Shown here one piece after another: positions 1 through 6,274 of a stretch of 21,731 nucleotides of DNA. This DNA comes from Deltaproteobacteria bacterium (GTDB lineage Bacteria; Desulfobacterota; DSM-4660; Desulfatiglandales; Desulfatiglandaceae): positions 1 to 21,731 of the forward strand of contig DREN01000464.1 of NCBI GenBank assembly GCA_011051075.1. The letters run 5' to 3'. Each line of letters starts with the position of its first letter. Position 1 is the first letter of the stretch. The position numbers and the translations under genes are program-made. The notes under the pieces were generated by a model. The model was not told the origin of the DNA, did not search any database, and saw nothing but the letters and a program-made list of their open reading frames with translations.

Positions 1-204
1 ACCCTATCTCATTGCACAGGGACGGCAGCATGCGCTTGAAATAAGCTACGGGAAAGCCCCAGGAGAGAGTCTCTGTTGGAGCCTGTTCGGGTCCCTGCCT
101 GCTTCGAAGCTGTAATCCAACTAAGGGGGCGTTCCATGTCCTGTGGAGTATTTTGTTGCGTCCTTTGGAAAAGAGGCCCCCACGGACTAAGGATAACCGC
201 ACAG

Positions 205-493
205 GTCGAAAATTTTTCATTGACAGATCAAATAAGAAGATCATCTCGTTCAGTCTGCGCCAATTTGAGAGAAGCCTGGGCCAAGCGGGAGGTATGAGGC
301 CCATTTTGTTAGTAAGCTTACGGACTGTGATGGAGAGAACAGTGAAATAGATACTTGGCTAGATTTTGCCAAAGATTGTGGATACATGAATAGTGACGTG
401 CATGAACGTTTAACAAGAGAGTGTGAGGAAATTGGAGCGATGCTCGGTTCGATGCTTAACAACCCGGCGCCGTTTCTGATAAGAAGCCGGTGA
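205..493 (+). pseudogene. Broken four helix bundle (S23-type) protein gene
   Basis: Two adjacent reading frames together encode a protein of the four helix bundle family, first known from proteins encoded in 23S rRNA intervening sequences and also found as free-standing genes. Frame 1 (205-288) gives FSLTDQIRRSSRSVCANLRE followed by AWAKR, the conserved middle of the family. It then hits a TGA at 295. Dropping one G from the GGG at 287-289 restores the reading RRYEAHFVSKLTDCDGENSE and then the family-typical DTWLDFAKDCGY and EEIGAMLGSML, ending at TGA 491-493. The usual first helix (about 30 residues before the 'FP..E..SLTDQ' region) is not recognisable in any frame, so the gene seems truncated at its 5' end as well as frameshifted. 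A sequencing error could explain the frameshift but not the missing N-terminus. The family assignment rests on remembered motifs; the molecular role of free-standing members is unknown. Confidence 0.8.
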
Positions 494-506
494 GTTTTCC
501 AATTCC

Positions 507-530
507 GACCTCTGACTTCTGACTTCTGAC
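507..530. repeat. Short tandem repeat, 7-bp unit
   Basis: About 3.4 copies of a 7-bp unit (gacctct, gacttct, gacttct, gac) lie between the broken four helix bundle gene and livG. The repeat is directly visible. It sits just upstream of the livG start and has no clear promoter or operator character. Confidence 0.75.
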
Positions 531-568
531 ATAAACCCGACTTGCTTCAAACAACGGACAAACAACAA

Positions 569-1366
569 ATGTCTAACGATCTCTTCAAAGTGGATCAATT
601 GACCATCCGGTTTGGAGGCCTGACCGCAGTGGACAGGGTCAGCTTCAACGTGGAACAGGGCTCCATATACTCCATTATCGGGCCCAACGGGGCAGGCAAG
701 ACAACCATCTTCAACTGCATCAGCGGACTGTATAGGCCTGATTCAGGGCGTATCATCTTTAAGGGAGAGGATGTTGTGGGGCAGAAGCCCCACCAGATCG
801 CCCTGAAGGGTATTGCCAGGACATTTCAGAACATCGAGCTTTTTTCCCGCATGACCACCATGGAAAACCTGATGCTTGGCCGTCATATCCACATGAAGAC
901 CAACGTATGGACCGGAGCCACCTTTTTCAGAAGAGGTTCCAGCGCTGCCATGGAAGAGATAAAAAACAGAGAAAGGGTTGAGAGGATCATCGATCTCCTT
1001 GACCTGCAGTCGGCCAGGGATCAGTTCGTTGGAGGGCTTCCCTACGGGACCCAGAAGCTGATAGAGCTGGGAAGGGCCCTGGCCCTGGAACCGGAGCTAC
1101 TCCTCTTAGACGAGCCTTCTGCAGGGATGAATTCCGAGGAAAAGCAGGACCTTATATTCTGGATCAAGGATATCCAGGACGAATTGGGGTTGACCATCCT
1201 CCTGATAGAGCACGACATGAAGATGGTGATGGATATCTCAGACCTTATTCTTGCCATCAACTTCGGTAAACCTATCACCGAAGGAAAACCCGAGGAGGTC
1301 CAGAGCCATCCAGAGGTCCTGAGGGCCTACCTGGGAGAGGACGAGGACGTTGACCACGCTGCTTGA
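569..1366 (+). CDS. livG: Branched-chain amino acid-type ABC transporter ATPase LivG
   Basis: One of the two cytoplasmic ATPase subunits of a liv/HAAT-type ABC importer, which couples ATP hydrolysis to uptake of amino acids or other small carboxylates. With the ATG at 569 the protein has 265 residues, normal for LivG. Walker A is GPNGAGKTT (Lys44), Walker B is LLLLDEPSAGM, and the H-loop is LLIEHDMKMV. The ABC signature is the divergent LPYGTQK form typical of LivG proteins rather than LSGGQ. A TTG at 542 would add nine residues but lacks ribosome-binding support; the ATG itself has only a weak GGAC upstream, so the start is uncertain. The gene overlaps livF by 17 bases, which implies translational coupling. 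Neither permease gene (livH, livM) is adjacent, so the importer must use permeases encoded elsewhere or be incomplete. Substrate cannot be told from the sequence. Confidence 0.93.
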   Translation: MSNDLFKVDQLTIRFGGLTAVDRVSFNVEQGSIYSIIGPNGAGKTTIFNCISGLYRPDSGRIIFKGEDVVGQKPHQIALKGIARTFQNIELFSRMTTMENLMLGRHIHMKTNVWTGATFFRRGSSAAMEEIKNRERVERIIDLLDLQSARDQFVGGLPYGTQKLIELGRALALEPELLLLDEPSAGMNSEEKQDLIFWIKDIQDELGLTILLIEHDMKMVMDISDLILAINFGKPITEGKPEEVQSHPEVLRAYLGEDEDVDHAA

Positions 1367-2126
1367 AATAAAGAATATCGAAACCCTTTACACCCTTATC
1401 TATGCGCTTCGGGGGGTGTCTCTGACTGTGGATCAGGGGACCATTACCGCGATTCTTGGAAACAACGGGGCTGGAAAAACCACCATATTAAAGACGGTCA
1501 TGGGCCTTCTGGATGATCAGCCTGACAAGGGGACCATAGAGTTCTTAGGAAAGCGGATCGACGGCAAGGACCCCGAGGTAATCGTAAGGATGGGCCTGTC
1601 CTACGTGCCTGAGGGGAGGGAGGTCTTTGACGAGCTGAGCGTGAGGGAAAACCTCCTCATGGGGGCCTATATTCGGAGGGATCGGGCAGGCATCAGGGAG
1701 GATTTTGAGCAGATATACTCATATTTTCCCGTACTCAAGGAGAGGGAAGACCAATGGGCAGGGACCCTCTCCGGGGGCGAACAGCAGATGCTGGCAATCG
1801 GCCGGGCCCTTATGAACCGTCCCAGGCTCCTCTTTTTAGATGAACCCTCCCTGGGCCTCTCACCCCTGCTGGTGAAGGAGATCTTCAGGATCATAAAGGC
1901 GATCAACCAGAAGGGTGTTACCATACTCCTTGTTGAACAGAACGCGCGCATGGCCCTGGCAATCTCTGATTTCGGCCTTATTCTGGAAAACGGTCGGTTT
2001 GTCATGAAGGGGGAGGCCAGGGAGCTGATGGAAGACAAGGATGTTCAGGAGTTCTACATGGGGATGAGGTCTGAGGAATCGGCAAAGGGCTTTCAACGCT
2101 GGAAGAGAAAGAAGCGATGGAGATAG
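1350..2126 (+). CDS. livF: Branched-chain amino acid-type ABC transporter ATPase LivF
   Basis: The second ATPase subunit of the liv-type importer. Walker A is GNNGAGKTT (Lys43), the signature is LSGGEQQMLAIGRAL, Walker B is LLFLDEPSLGL, and the H-loop region reads ILLVEQNARMAL, in the Q-N form typical of LivF. The start is a TTG inside the end of livG, preceded by GAGG-like ribosome-binding sequence. At 258 residues it is about 20 longer than usual LivF, because of a basic, Trp-containing tail (GFQRWKRKKRWR) after the domain ends. The next gene begins 10 bases before this stop, so the tail may have arisen when the two genes were packed together. Together with livG and the downstream binding protein it forms part of an importer. 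Confidence 0.93.
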   Translation: MTTLLEIKNIETLYTLIYALRGVSLTVDQGTITAILGNNGAGKTTILKTVMGLLDDQPDKGTIEFLGKRIDGKDPEVIVRMGLSYVPEGREVFDELSVRENLLMGAYIRRDRAGIREDFEQIYSYFPVLKEREDQWAGTLSGGEQQMLAIGRALMNRPRLLFLDEPSLGLSPLLVKEIFRIIKAINQKGVTILLVEQNARMALAISDFGLILENGRFVMKGEARELMEDKDVQEFYMGMRSEESAKGFQRWKRKKRWR

Positions 2127-3955
2127 GGGAAACCGGCTTGAACATGACTGAAGAGGTCGTTCCGAAGGTATTCAGACGGACGGTGGAGAAGTACGGCGAC
2201 CGTGTGGCCATGCGGAAGAAGGAGTACGGGCTCTGGCACGACATCTCGTGGAACCGGTTGTACCATCAGGTCAGGTGTGTTGGGGCGGCCCTTATCTCCA
2301 TGGGCCTCGAGAAAGGGGACTGTGTCTCCATCATCGGGGATAACTGCCCCGAGTGGGTGATCGTGGACCTTGCTATCCAGTGCGCAGGGGGTGTGGCGGT
2401 AGGGGTATATTCCACCAACGCGTGGCCGCAGGTGGAGTACGTGGTTCACGATTCAGAATCCAAGTTCTTTTTTGTTGAGAATGAAGAACAGTTGGATAAA
2501 TGGCTGCACTTCCGGGATAAGGTCCCTCATCTGAAAAAGGTCGTTGTATGGGACCTGGAGGGGCTAAAGCATTTTGAGGATCCCATGGTCATGACCTTTG
2601 AAGGGATTCTCAACAAGGGCCGCCAGGTCCTTGAAAAGGCCCCGGGTCTCTTTGAGTCCCGCATGGAGGAGGTGGACCCCGAGGATCTCTCCGTGCTCAT
2701 ATACACCTCAGGCACCACCGGCCCGCCAAAGGGGGCCATGCTCACCCACCGGAACGTAACATGGATGGGTGAGGCCATCTGCAGGGACAATCCCGTATAT
2801 GATACCGATGAGGTCATGTCTTTTCTCCCCCTGTGCCATATCTTTGAAAGGCTCTTTTCGGTCTTCGCCCAGATCACCCACGGATACACGGTTAACTTCA
2901 TAGAGAGCCTGGACACGGTCACGGACAATATGCGGGAGATATCCCCAACCGTGGGATATGCGGTCCCCAGGATCTGGGAGAAGTACCTCTCAGCCGTATA
3001 TATAAGGATGTCCGACGCTACCTGGTTCAAGAGGATGGTCTTCGGCGCGGCCCTCAAGATCGGAAAGAAACGCGCCACATTGAATATGAACTTCAAGCCT
3101 GTGCCGTTTTATGTGGAGCTCCTCTACAGGTTAGGTCACCTCCTTGTCTTCCGTAAGCTCAAGGAGCGGTTGGGTTTTGACCGGATGCGCGTGGCCTATT
3201 CAGGGGCGGCCCCCATATCGCCTGACGTGCTTCTCTTTTTTCAATCCATCGGCGTCAATCTCATAGAGGGCTACGGCCAGACAGAGGGGACCGGTGTAAC
3301 GTGCGTCTCCAGGGTAGGAAGGGTCAAGTTCGGCACCGTGGGCCCCCCTATTACGGGAACAGAGGTGAAGATCGCCGAAGACGGGGAGATCCTCGTCAGA
3401 TCCCCCAGCGTGTTCAAGGGGTACTACAACAAGCCTGAGGGCACGGCAGAGACCATCAGGGATGGATGGCTCTACTCAGGCGATGTGGGTGAGCTTGATG
3501 AAGACGGCTATCTGAAGATAACGGACCGCAAGAAGGATATTATCGTCACGGCCGGGGGCAAGAACATCACCCCTCAGTATATTGAAAACAAACTCAAGTT
3601 CAGCCCGTATATCAACGACGCCGTTGTCATCGGAGACCGGAGAAAATTCCTCACAAGCCTCATCATGATCGATGAGGACAACGTGGTCAAGTACGCCCAG
3701 GACAACAAGATCCAGTTTTCCACCTACAGGGATCTGGCCCAGAACGATGAGATCATCAAACTGATCCAAAAGGAGATAGACAAGGTGAACGACACCCTGG
3801 CCAGGGTGGAACAGGTGAAGAAGTTCACCATTCTGCCCAAGAAACTCTATGAAGAGGACGGGGAGGTCACTCCCACCATGAAGGTCAAGCGGAAGTATGT
3901 GAACGAGGCCTTCGGGGATCTGATCGAGGCCATGTACCGGAGAAAGCGGGAATAG
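2117..3955 (+). CDS. Long-chain acyl-CoA ligase (AMP-forming)
   Basis: An ANL-superfamily ligase that would activate a carboxylic acid with ATP to an acyl-adenylate and then form the acyl-CoA. The P-loop YTSGTTGPPKG starts at Tyr196. The adenylate-binding motif is GYGQTEG, the hinge region is YSGDVGELDEDGYL (from Tyr453) followed by DRKKD, and the C-terminal lysine region is TPTMKVKRK. Its 612 residues and the C-terminal subdomain (KEIDKVNDTLARVEQ) fit the FadD15/FAA1-like long-chain group. An alternative ATG at 2144 would remove nine residues and has AGGGGAA upstream. It is packed between transporter genes, an arrangement known in deltaproteobacteria. By inference the imported compound may be a fatty, branched or aromatic acid that is trapped as its CoA ester. 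Exact substrate unknown. Confidence 0.9.
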   Translation: MEIGETGLNMTEEVVPKVFRRTVEKYGDRVAMRKKEYGLWHDISWNRLYHQVRCVGAALISMGLEKGDCVSIIGDNCPEWVIVDLAIQCAGGVAVGVYSTNAWPQVEYVVHDSESKFFFVENEEQLDKWLHFRDKVPHLKKVVVWDLEGLKHFEDPMVMTFEGILNKGRQVLEKAPGLFESRMEEVDPEDLSVLIYTSGTTGPPKGAMLTHRNVTWMGEAICRDNPVYDTDEVMSFLPLCHIFERLFSVFAQITHGYTVNFIESLDTVTDNMREISPTVGYAVPRIWEKYLSAVYIRMSDATWFKRMVFGAALKIGKKRATLNMNFKPVPFYVELLYRLGHLLVFRKLKERLGFDRMRVAYSGAAPISPDVLLFFQSIGVNLIEGYGQTEGTGVTCVSRVGRVKFGTVGPPITGTEVKIAEDGEILVRSPSVFKGYYNKPEGTAETIRDGWLYSGDVGELDEDGYLKITDRKKDIIVTAGGKNITPQYIENKLKFSPYINDAVVIGDRRKFLTSLIMIDEDNVVKYAQDNKIQFSTYRDLAQNDEIIKLIQKEIDKVNDTLARVEQVKKFTILPKKLYEEDGEVTPTMKVKRKYVNEAFGDLIEAMYRRKRE

Positions 3956-3956
3956 T

Positions 3957-3984
3957 CGGGGTTTATTCAACTCCTGAAGCCCCG
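3957..3984 (+). terminator. Intercistronic hairpin between ligase and livK
   Basis: CGGGGTTT (3957-3964) pairs with AAGCCCCG (3977-3984) with one G-U wobble, across a 12-nt loop, two bases after the ligase stop codon. No run of T follows, so it may be an RNA-processing or stability hairpin, or a weak terminator, rather than a strong intrinsic terminator. Confidence 0.4.
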
Positions 3985-4047
3985 GATTACTGGTTGTTAT
4001 TTGCTGTGAAGGGCTAACGGTTGATGGATGATAAACAACAAAAAAAT

Positions 4048-4053
4048 AGGAGG
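4048..4053 (+). promoter_or_regulatory. Strong ribosome binding site deciding the livK start
   Basis: AGGAGG lies seven bases before the ATG at 4061. It supports that start over the in-frame ATG at 4028 and leaves a clean Sec signal peptide beginning MKRRRW. Confidence 0.8.
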
Positions 4054-4060
4054 AAAGGGT

Positions 4061-5269
4061 ATGAAAAGACGAAGATGGATCCTGGTATTGGGTTGTGTTG
4101 TTCTCTTGTCACTGGCCTTTGTGCCTGCTGCGCTGGCTGAACGGGGTGTGACCGATACGGAGATCCGTATCGGCCAGTACGGACCTCAGACCGGTCCTGC
4201 GGCGCTCTGGGGGGCTGTGGCCAGGGGAACGGGCTGCTTTTTTGATATGATAAACGCAGAAGGTGGGATACACGGCCGCAAGATCAAGTACTACCTGAGG
4301 GATGACGGCTATATGCCCCCCAGGACCAAGTCCATTGTCAAGGAGCTGGTTGAGGACAAGGGGATATTTGCCCTGGCCTCGGGCGTGGGAACGGCTACCG
4401 GTATGGCAGTGAAGAGGTACCTGAACAAGAAGAAGGTGCCATGGGTGGGGCCTGCAACCGGATCCAGCCACTGGGCCTATCCCCCGACAAAATACCTCTG
4501 GGCCGACTACCCCCTCTACTTTGACGAGGCGGCCATACTGGTAAAGTACGCGGTGGAGACCCTGGGGAAGAAGAGGATCGCATTTTTTTATCAGAACGAT
4601 GACTACGGCAAGGAGGGCCTTTACGGGGCTCAGGCCCAGTTGGAAAATATGGGCATGAAACTGGTCGCCTCCGTGTCTGTGGAGCCTCTGGACACGGACC
4701 TCAGTTCCCACTGCATGAAGCTTAAGAGCGCAAAGCCCGACTGTGTGATCAACTGGCTGCTCCCCAAGCACGGCGCCATCATATTGGGCACGGCCGCAAA
4801 AATGGGCTTCAGGCCCCAGTGGATGACCACGAGCACCCTGAGCGATGTGGCCATCATGTACAAGATCAGCAAGGGGCTATTCAAGGATGTGGTCTTTGTC
4901 TCCTTTGGCGAGCTTCCCGACTCTCAGCATCCCCTGATGGTGAAATACAGGGCAGCCCAGAAGAAGTTTGCGCCCAAAGACAGGTGGGGTATATTCTTCT
5001 ATGCCGGTATTCTTTTCACCGAGCCCATGGTGGAAGGACTCAGAAGGGCCGGCAGGGATCTCACCGTGGAGAGTTTCGTCAAGGCCATGGACAGTATCAA
5101 GGACTTCCAGGGGATCAGTGCCAAGATCAGTTTCGGCCCGCAGAAGAGACAGGGAACCCGGTCGGTCTTTCTTGCCAAATGCCTGGAGGGAGCCAAGATC
5201 GAGCGTATATCCGACTGGATGACCTCTGACATTGATGTAGACAAGGTGCTCAAGAAAATGGGAAGATAG
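4061..5269 (+). CDS. livK: Liv-type periplasmic substrate-binding protein
   Basis: A type I periplasmic binding protein (Peripla_BP_6, the LivK/amide-binding group) that would capture the substrate for the LivGF importer. Residues 1-26 form a Sec signal peptide: KRRR n-region, hydrophobic core, and AALA|E cleavage site. The mature protein opens with VTDTEIRIGQYGPQTGPAA, the usual first strand of these proteins, followed by FDMINAEGGIHGRKI, also characteristic. Length (402 residues) is normal for the family. The start at 4061 has an AGGAGG site; the upstream ATG at 4028 does not. It lies in the same run as livG, livF and the acyl-CoA ligase but is flanked by hairpins on both sides, which may let it be expressed at a higher level than the ATPases. 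Ligand cannot be deduced; the acyl-CoA ligase neighbour hints at a carboxylate. Confidence 0.9.
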   Translation: MKRRRWILVLGCVVLLSLAFVPAALAERGVTDTEIRIGQYGPQTGPAALWGAVARGTGCFFDMINAEGGIHGRKIKYYLRDDGYMPPRTKSIVKELVEDKGIFALASGVGTATGMAVKRYLNKKKVPWVGPATGSSHWAYPPTKYLWADYPLYFDEAAILVKYAVETLGKKRIAFFYQNDDYGKEGLYGAQAQLENMGMKLVASVSVEPLDTDLSSHCMKLKSAKPDCVINWLLPKHGAIILGTAAKMGFRPQWMTTSTLSDVAIMYKISKGLFKDVVFVSFGELPDSQHPLMVKYRAAQKKFAPKDRWGIFFYAGILFTEPMVEGLRRAGRDLTVESFVKAMDSIKDFQGISAKISFGPQKRQGTRSVFLAKCLEGAKIERISDWMTSDIDVDKVLKKMGR

Positions 5270-5305
5270 ACTCCACAGCCGGTCCGGTAGTTCAATAACA
5301 CAATT

Positions 5306-5331
5306 ATCAGGCCGGAGGCTGCCGGCCTGAT
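5306..5331 (+). terminator. Perfect 10-bp hairpin after livK
   Basis: ATCAGGCCGG (5306-5315) and CCGGCCTGAT (5322-5331) form a perfect inverted repeat around a 6-nt loop, 37 bases after the livK stop and just upstream of the lipoprotein gene. There is no T-run, so a transcript-stabilising or attenuating 3' hairpin is as likely as a terminator. Confidence 0.55.
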
Positions 5332-5363
5332 GGTGATAAACCTGTATGAGGGAGGTTCAGATA

Positions 5364-5933
5364 ATGGTTGCAATGGAAAGACGGCCTTTGGGTAAAGGCC
5401 TTTTGAAGGGTGGCTTGATCACGTTTTTTCTTGTTCTTCTCTTCGCGGGGTGTGCCACCCCGCCGGGGGGGCTCGACCCCAGGATCAAAGGGCCCCAGGT
5501 GGCGGTTCAACCCGAGTCCCTCACCCTCGGGGTGGTTTCCGTCACGCGGACCCCCATCGTATTTACCGGAAAGGGTTTTCAACCGGGCGATTCGGTCTTT
5601 ATCGAACTTTTGGGGGTGGAGAAAAAGGGGCGAAAGGTGAAGGTCCCCATTGCGGACGCCGACGTGGACAAGAACGGGTGTTTTAAGGCAAAGGTAAGCA
5701 CCCTGGTTAAGGTGACGGAGTTGCTGAGGGCCAAATTAGGCTCTAACAAGAAGCTGGAGACCACCATCATTATAACCGGGCCCACAATCCCTCCAGGGAC
5801 CTACACTGCCCAAGCGGTGAGCATGGAATCCGATGCAAAGGCCGGTTGTAAACTCACCCTGATGGCCCCCTATTCCTGGGACAAGTTCAAGGACTGGGTA
5901 GGGGTGAGGAAGGGAAAGATAGTCAAGAAGTAG
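5364..5933 (+). CDS. Small predicted lipoprotein, unknown function
   Basis: No family recognised. With the ATG at 5364 (GGGAGG eight bases upstream, at 5350-5355) the protein has 189 residues. It starts with a basic n-region, a hydrophobic stretch ITFFLVLLFAGC and a lipobox ending at Cys30, so it should be lipid-anchored. The rest is rich in beta-strand patterns, e.g. PIVFTGKGFQPGDSVFIELL and TTIIITGPTIPPGTYTAQAV, which suggest an Ig-like or IPT/TIG-like sandwich fold; this is inference from residue pattern only. Two cysteines (in NGCFKA and AGCKLT) could form a disulphide in the periplasm. The C-terminus is basic (VRKGKIVKK). It follows livK in the same direction and ends just before a strong terminator, so it is probably the last gene of the transporter operon. 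An alternative start at 5346 would overlap the ribosome-binding site. Confidence 0.8.
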   Translation: MVAMERRPLGKGLLKGGLITFFLVLLFAGCATPPGGLDPRIKGPQVAVQPESLTLGVVSVTRTPIVFTGKGFQPGDSVFIELLGVEKKGRKVKVPIADADVDKNGCFKAKVSTLVKVTELLRAKLGSNKKLETTIIITGPTIPPGTYTAQAVSMESDAKAGCKLTLMAPYSWDKFKDWVGVRKGKIVKK

Positions 5934-5954
5934 GCAGTTGCTGCAGGATTCGAG

Positions 5955-5990
5955 AAAAGGCCCCTCCTTTAAACCCGTGAGGGGCCTTTT
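5955..5990 (+). terminator. Rho-independent terminator of the liv operon
   Basis: AAAAGGCCCCTC (5955-5966) and GAGGGGCCTTTT (5979-5990) form a perfect 12-bp stem with a 12-nt loop, ending in TTTT, 21 bases after the lipoprotein stop. The A/T flanks make it usable in both directions. Confidence 0.88.
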
Positions 5991-6274
5991 GAGTATTGGG
6001 CCATCCGGTATAAAATCCCTTCACCCGTTCACGTCGCTTTCTTCCGGAAGGCCTGCCGCTGCCGGTCCTTTCTTCAGTGCCTGTTCACGGGATTCCCTGG
6101 TTAGGCTGAACCCCGAGCCACGCTGACAGGTCTCACATCCTTTTCCCTGACCGGGGATTTGCCCCTTGACCGTAAGATTTATCTTGACCCGCCAACTCAA
6201 TTTATCTAAGTTTAATAAGTTCTGGATGCTGTTCTCCTTTTTTTTACTGTTATTGCTCTGCCCGAAGGAGAGGA
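5991..6274. other. Gap before the sensory operon
   Basis: No convincing gene. Two TTGACC hexamers occur (6166-6171 and 6184-6189), and an AT-rich stretch follows (6200-6225). That is compatible with a promoter for the receptor operon, but no -10 box sits at the right spacing, so no promoter is called. A clear AAGGAG (6265-6270) precedes the receptor start. Confidence 0.5.

Noticed and set aside
2..115. Open frame from the window edge to a TAA at 113-115, possibly the end of an upstream gene
   Set aside because: The 37 residues resemble nothing recognised, and other frames close early; too little to support a gene.
4028..4060. Upstream ATG for the liv binding protein
   Set aside because: It would place extra polar residues ahead of the signal peptide and run through the AGGAGG site that clearly serves the ATG at 4061.
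5938..6126. Short + strand reading frame after the terminator
   Set aside because: It begins without a ribosome-binding site, contains the terminator hairpin and has no protein-like pattern.
6166..6225. Possible sigma-70 promoter (TTGACC boxes), also checked for sigma-28 or sigma-54 patterns
   Set aside because: No -10 hexamer at 16-18 bp spacing, and no TAAA/GCCGATAA or GG/GC pairs were found.
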